Position numbers and translations under genes: made by a program
Part shown: one piece after another, positions 32,111-36,022 of the stretch
Position numbering within the stretch: position 1 is the stretch's first letter
How the letters are laid out: each line of letters starts with the position of its first letter
Notes under the pieces: model-generated
What the model was told of the DNA's origin: nothing
The model's database searches: none
The model's input: only the letters and a program-made list of their open reading frames with translations
Origin: Phycisphaera mikurensis NBRC 102666
GTDB taxonomy: Bacteria > Planctomycetota > Phycisphaerae > Phycisphaerales > SM1A02
Direction of reading: 5' to 3'
NCBI GenBank assembly: GCA_945890745.1
Contig: CAMDCW010000007.1
Span: 1 to 36,022 of the forward strand
Length of the DNA: 36,022 nt

Positions 32111-34792
32111 ATGAATTCATTCCTATTCAGTCGTATGTGCATGTCGGTTCTGGTTGCCACTCTTGCAACTGCATGCGCCTCGCGCGCCGTAGCCGCCAGT
32201 CAGACGGGGGCGGCCGCAGCGGTTCCGGTTGCCTCGGCTGTTCAGACGGCCGCGGCATCCGCTGCCGATGCGTGGCCGCGCATCTTTGAGTCGGGTGGAT
32301 TCACGGTCACGGTGTACCCGCCGACACTTGAGTCGTGGGATGCCCGCACCTTGGCCGGTACATGCGCGTTCTCACGCGGGCCAGTTGGTGGAAAGACCCT
32401 GACCTACGGAACATTTTCGTTCACGGCTTCCACCGAAGTCAATCGAATGACCCGCATGGTGGAGTTGACGCGCCTCACGGTGACCGGAGTTTCTCTTCCG
32501 GAAGACCCCGCCGCCGAGGCCGCCATGCAAGCGGCGATGCAGGCCAAGGGTGGGGCTCGATCCGTGATGGTTTCGCTTGATCGCTTGGAGGCAGCGGTGC
32601 CGACCATGGCAACGGCGCCGCGTGTGCAAGCGGCGCCGCTGCGTAATGCTCCACCGGCGATCACCATTGCTTCCGTACCGACCGTCTTAGTGTTGGTGCA
32701 AGGAAAGCCCGCGCTGCAGGAGATTCCAGGAACGAAACTGGAGCGCGTGATCAACACGCAGATGCTTCTTGCACGTGACAGTGCGCGCGTGTGGTGGTTG
32801 AAGATCGCCGATGGGTGGATGACTGCAAAGACGCTCGCCGGTCCGTGGACCGTTGGCGATGCTGCGGGAAATGCAGATCTTGCCGCTGCCGCAACGTGGG
32901 CCACCACGCAACCCGCGGTGAATTTGCTTGCGGGGGCAGCTGCTCCGGCACCAACGCCCGCCGCTGCCGCCACCGCCGGTTCCGCACCCGCACCCACAAC
33001 GCCCGCCATTCCAGTGGCATCGCTCGCAAAATCAATTCCCAACATTGTGGTTTCTACCCAGCCAGCGGAAGTCATCGTCACTGACGGCGCGCCCAAGTGG
33101 GAGGCTCTTGGTAGCAGTGGCCTGGAGTTTGTTTCCAACACCAGCGGCAACATCTTCCGAGTGACATCCAGTGGTATCCACTTTGTACTTATCTCTGGGC
33201 GATGGTTCGGTGCGCCTTCGATGCAGGGCCCTTGGGCGTATTGGGCTGCTGCGGATCTTCCGGCGGCTTTCCACCTCATCCCAACTGATAGCACGAAGGA
33301 GAACGTGCTCGCTTCGGTACCCGGCACTGCGCAGTCACAAGAAGCGATGATCTCCAACGCCATTCCACAAATGGCGCGCGTACCCCGCACGCAGACCATG
33401 CCGAAGCCGCAGATTGTTGGCGGCACTCCGGTGATGGTGGCCGTTGCAGATACAACGCTGCAAGCGGTATCGAACGCATCGGTCCCGACGTTTATGGTTT
33501 CGCCAACTTCGTGGTACGCCATCAAGGACGGCGTGTGGTTTGCATCAAACGCACTTGATGGATCATGGATTGTGGCAACATGGGTTCCGCCAGCGATCTA
33601 TTCGATTCCTGCAACCAGTCCGTACTACAACGTCACGTTCGTGCGCATTTACGGAAGCACCGCGGAGTTTGTCTTGGTGGGTTACACCCCCGGATACTTC
33701 GGCGCGTATGTGCAAGACGAAGTGGTGGTGTACGGAACGGGCTATGTGTACGACCCGTACATCGGCGATACCTGGGTTGCTGCACCGCTGACCTATGGAT
33801 ATGCAACCAATCCCGCCTACAACCCGTGGATGGGATGGGGCATGGCGTACGGCATGGGCTGGGCCATGGATGATGATTACTACTACTACCGACCGTATCC
33901 ATATTGGGGCCCATACGCAGGTGCCTACGGGCCGCACGGCTATGCGGCATGGGGTCCGGGTGGTTGGGCTGCTACCACTGGCAACGTCTATCAACATTGG
34001 GGTGATGTCAACGCAGTGACGCGCACCAGCGCGGGCTACAACGCATGGACCGGTCGTGCGTGGGAACGCAGTACTGCATCGGCGTACAACTCATCGACGG
34101 GCGCGCGCGCCGCTGGGCAGCGTGGCTATGTTGACAATGCGTACACCGGTCAGTGGGCGGAGGGCGCACGCGCTGCTGGTTACAACCCAGAAACTGGGAA
34201 CTACGCGACTGGTCGAGCTGCGGAAGCTGGCGGTCCAAACGGAAACACGGTGGAGGCAGGCAAAGTAACTGCCGGCAGTACCGCCACCGGAAATCAAGTC
34301 ACCGCGGCGGGCGTGAAGACCGACAACGGAACATGGGGCGTTGCACATACGGATGGCAACACCACCGTGGCGACAGGCAACAATGTGTATTCAACCCGTG
34401 ACGGTCAGGTGTACCGAGACCAAAGCGGCTCCGGCGGATCATGGGAGAAGTACAGCAATGGTCAATGGAGCGCCGCCACCAACGCGGGCGCAGTCTCCGA
34501 ACTGAATCAACAACGTGCCACCCGAACGGACGGCGACTGGCGTTCTTCGATGTCTGACCGCTGGCAGCAGGGCGGCGATGGATTTAACGGCAACCGCGGC
34601 GATGCTGGAAACATAGGGAATGCTGGTTATCGCAGCAGCGACTATTCATGGGGCGGCGATCGTGGCGATGACTTCGATGGCGCCGGAAATCGCGGCGGTG
34701 GAAGTTCTAACTACGGTCGATACGGCCGCTCCGGTGGCGGCGGGCGATCGTTTGGTGGTGGCGGTCGTTCCGGTGGCGGTGGGCGCCGCTGA
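32111..34792 (+). CDS. Large secreted Gly/Tyr-rich repeat protein
   Basis: An 893-aa exported protein. The signal sequence (about 1-29) includes ATACASRAVA and could be cut as lipoprotein or at AVA-A. An N-terminal domain (FTVTVYPPTLESWDARTL and following) and repeated strands (ALQEIPGTKLERVINTQM; DTTLQAVSNASVPTFM; DGAPKWEALGSSGLEFVS) appear as three related units, each followed by a W-x-x-x-x-x-G-x-W or G-P-W block. A Tyr/Gly/Trp-rich segment follows (about 560-640), then repeats of the form YN-x-x-TG-x-x-A-x-G (GYNAWTGRAW, AYNSSTGARA, GYNPETGNYA) and a final Gly/Arg-rich tail. Similar proteins are sometimes annotated carbohydrate-binding family V/XII; this is a weak identification. ATG 32111 lacks a Shine-Dalgarno; earlier in-frame codons exist. 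Confidence 0.75.
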   Translation: MNSFLFSRMCMSVLVATLATACASRAVAASQTGAAAAVPVASAVQTAAASAADAWPRIFESGGFTVTVYPPTLESWDARTLAGTCAFSRGPVGGKTLTYGTFSFTASTEVNRMTRMVELTRLTVTGVSLPEDPAAEAAMQAAMQAKGGARSVMVSLDRLEAAVPTMATAPRVQAAPLRNAPPAITIASVPTVLVLVQGKPALQEIPGTKLERVINTQMLLARDSARVWWLKIADGWMTAKTLAGPWTVGDAAGNADLAAAATWATTQPAVNLLAGAAAPAPTPAAAATAGSAPAPTTPAIPVASLAKSIPNIVVSTQPAEVIVTDGAPKWEALGSSGLEFVSNTSGNIFRVTSSGIHFVLISGRWFGAPSMQGPWAYWAAADLPAAFHLIPTDSTKENVLASVPGTAQSQEAMISNAIPQMARVPRTQTMPKPQIVGGTPVMVAVADTTLQAVSNASVPTFMVSPTSWYAIKDGVWFASNALDGSWIVATWVPPAIYSIPATSPYYNVTFVRIYGSTAEFVLVGYTPGYFGAYVQDEVVVYGTGYVYDPYIGDTWVAAPLTYGYATNPAYNPWMGWGMAYGMGWAMDDDYYYYRPYPYWGPYAGAYGPHGYAAWGPGGWAATTGNVYQHWGDVNAVTRTSAGYNAWTGRAWERSTASAYNSSTGARAAGQRGYVDNAYTGQWAEGARAAGYNPETGNYATGRAAEAGGPNGNTVEAGKVTAGSTATGNQVTAAGVKTDNGTWGVAHTDGNTTVATGNNVYSTRDGQVYRDQSGSGGSWEKYSNGQWSAATNAGAVSELNQQRATRTDGDWRSSMSDRWQQGGDGFNGNRGDAGNIGNAGYRSSDYSWGGDRGDDFDGAGNRGGGSSNYGRYGRSGGGGRSFGGGGRSGGGGRR

Positions 34793-34799
34793 CAACCAC

Positions 34800-34827
34800 G
34801 CGCGGCGATCAAGAGCGATCGCCGCGC
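34800..34827. terminator. Perfect 11-bp hairpin between convergent genes
   Basis: gcgcggcgatc (34800-34810), loop aagagc, gatcgccgcgc (34817-34827). It fills the 41-base gap between the stops of the Gly/Tyr-rich protein and fabI and could end both transcripts. No U-tract on either strand. Confidence 0.65.
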
Positions 34828-34833
34828 TGCGGC

Positions 34834-35622
34834 TCACAGACCCATGATCGAATAGCCAGCATCTACATAGATGCATTGGCCGGTGATTCCCTTGGAGAGA
34901 TCGCTCACCAAGAAGAGGGCGGTGTCGCCAACTTCTTCACCAGTGATGTTGCGCTGCAGTGGGGCTTTCTTCTCAACCCATCCGAGGATTTCGCCGAAGC
35001 CGCCAACAGCCATGGCGCTGAGCGTCTTGAGCGGTCCACCGCTGATGACGTTGGCGCGGATCTGCTTGGCACCAAGTTCCATGGCGATGTAGCGGTTGGT
35101 GGCTTCCAACGCCGCCTTTGCAACGCCCATGACGTTGTAACCAGGGACAGCCTTCTCGGCGCCGTAGTAACTGAGTGCAATCATTGCGCCGCCGTTCGGC
35201 ATGAGGTCTGCGGCGCGCACGGCCATGGCTTGGTACGTGAAGGCACTGATGTCCATGGCCTGCGTAAATACTTCGCGCGGCGTGGCGCAGAACTTGCCCT
35301 TCTCGAGCCAACTCTTATCAGCAAAGGCGATCGAGTGGACAACGAAATCAATGGTGCCCCAGTCAGCCTTGAGCTTGGCGAACACAGCATCAAGATCGGC
35401 ATCGCTGCCAGCATCCATGGGCATGAGCCATGGGTCGGTGAGGCCAAGTTCGGTGAGGGCATTGCGGCAGCGGCGCTCCATCTTCTCGCCGGGCAGATGC
35501 GTGAACGCGCACTGCGCGCCGGCCTTGAGAAGGCTCTCAGTGATGAATGTTGCGTAGCTGCGATCGTTAGCGATGCCAACGATGAGACCCTTCTTGCCTT
35601 GCATCAGTCCTGCGGTATTCAT
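34834..35622 (-). CDS. fabI: Enoyl-[acyl-carrier-protein] reductase FabI
   Basis: NADH-dependent last step of each fatty-acid elongation cycle. Short-chain dehydrogenase fold with GKKGLIVGIANDRSYA (cofactor loop, from residue 9), VHSIAFADK, and the FabI catalytic triad Tyr152, Tyr162, Lys169 with spacings of 10 and 7, as in E. coli (146, 156, 163). The SGGPLKTLSAMA segment corresponds to the substrate-binding loop. 262 aa is the normal length. ATG 35622 has no Shine-Dalgarno but a TACGCT box 9 bases upstream; the ATG at 35604 is an alternative. The preceding gene on the strand (GTPase) ends 22 bases upstream. Confidence 0.95.
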   Translation of the reverse strand: MNTAGLMQGKKGLIVGIANDRSYATFITESLLKAGAQCAFTHLPGEKMERRCRNALTELGLTDPWLMPMDAGSDADLDAVFAKLKADWGTIDFVVHSIAFADKSWLEKGKFCATPREVFTQAMDISAFTYQAMAVRAADLMPNGGAMIALSYYGAEKAVPGYNVMGVAKAALEATNRYIAMELGAKQIRANVISGGPLKTLSAMAVGGFGEILGWVEKKAPLQRNITGEEVGDTALFLVSDLSKGITGQCIYVDAGYSIMGL

Positions 35623-35631
35623 GGGGCGTGA

Positions 35632-35637
35632 AGCGTA
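35632..35637 (-). promoter_or_regulatory. Putative -10 element (TACGCT) of fabI
   Basis: TACGCT on the minus strand ends 9 bases before the ATG at 35622, in the 22-base gap after the GTPase stop codon. It would give fabI its own nearly leaderless transcript. Confidence 0.35.
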
Positions 35638-35644
35638 GCCGGAG

Positions 35645-36022
35645 TTAGGCCGATGCGGCGGCGGAGATGGCAGGGATGGCAGGGAGGCCGTCCATAAATC
35701 GCCATGGCGTGGAATTGGCCATGTCTGCAGGCGGAACCAGCGCGTCGCGAACGCGGGCGACCAGTTCATCCATCGCGGCGCCGGTGTGCGCGCTGATGGC
35801 AAGGTCGGCGCTGTTGCGCTCCGAGCAGGTGTGCGCATCAGCGCGGTCCGATTGGTTGAGCACTCGCATGCGGAGCGCAGTGGTGGCGCCCGCGATGGCA
35901 TGCCAACCGAGCCCCGGAGCGGTCAGTTCAATCACCATGTCCGCGCATGCCAGGGCACGCGCGGCAAGTTCCGCAGCGGCGCGTTCGATGGGATCCATGT
36001 CGGGGCGCACGCCTGGTGTGTC
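35645..36022 (-). CDS. C-terminal part of an MnmE/Era-like GTPase (cut by window edge)
   Basis: The last 125 codons of a GTPase; the 5' part lies beyond the window. The fragment starts exactly at the G3 motif DTPG, followed by IERAAAELAARALACADMVI, which resembles the region after G3 in MnmE. G4 is NQSD (normally NKxD, Gln is tolerated) and G5 is SAHTG. After the G domain only a short tail follows, lacking the helical domain and C-terminal C-I-G-K of tRNA-modifying MnmE, so this is either a shortened MnmE relative or another TrmE-Era-like GTPase. The fabI gene follows after 22 bases on the same strand. Confidence 0.7.
   Translation of the reverse strand, partial: DTPGVRPDMDPIERAAAELAARALACADMVIELTAPGLGWHAIAGATTALRMRVLNQSDRADAHTCSERNSADLAISAHTGAAMDELVARVRDALVPPADMANSTPWRFMDGLPAIPAISAAASA

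Overview
The window looks like chromosomal DNA of a planctomycete-type bacterium, most probably close to Phycisphaerae. The lineage is inferred from the gene set: a secreted sulfatase, a DUF1573 protein, a pseudopilin ending in a VDG-type motif, a secreted protein with two dockerin-like EF-hand repeats, a surface protein with a PAPA-type C-terminal sorting signal, a beta-helix protein with D-x-N-x-N-G repeats, and a divergent membrane pyrophosphatase. Genes are densely packed on both strands. There is one tRNA gene and no rRNA, CRISPR array, transposase or phage gene, so this is core or lineage-specific chromosome rather than a mobile island.

Layout. 0.2-4.9 kb: sulfatase, small sulfotransferase, secreted cyclophilin and an LplT-like MFS protein. 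4.9-8.2 kb (minus strand): an isocitrate dehydrogenase followed by a CLC chloride channel with CBS domains. 8.3-11.3 kb: a second MFS exporter, a DUF1573 protein and a DedA-family protein. 11.3-17.4 kb: membrane pyrophosphatase, bifunctional fucokinase/GDP-fucose pyrophosphorylase (FKP) and a divergently transcribed L-rhamnose/L-fucose mutarotase-family protein, which together suggest L-fucose salvage. 17.4-20.5 kb: an RlmK-like rRNA methyltransferase, a membrane-anchored beta-propeller protein and a DUF4956-like membrane protein. 20.5-23.2 kb: a three-gene NitT/TauT/NMT1-type ABC importer. 23.1-26.1 kb (minus strand): a His-rich membrane protein, a pseudopilin and two related secreted proteins with different C-terminal modules. 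26.2-31.3 kb: an orphan DNA methyltransferase, a large single-cysteine lipoprotein and a beta-helix surface protein. 31.4-36.0 kb: SET-domain protein, tRNA-Arg(UCG), a large Gly/Tyr-rich secreted protein, enoyl-ACP reductase FabI, and the 3' part of an MnmE/Era-like GTPase cut by the window edge.

Two observations stand out. First, many genes without a Shine-Dalgarno sequence have a TANNNT box (a -10-like hexamer) ending 6-10 bases before the start codon, often exactly 6; this predicts widespread leaderless transcription here and helps to choose starts. Second, the 23.1-26.1 kb cluster (His-rich protein, pseudopilin and two paralogous secreted proteins that resemble, from memory, the Zur-repressed PEP-CTERM family) is the best candidate for a little-described system, possibly metal-responsive surface machinery. 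That function is inference only.
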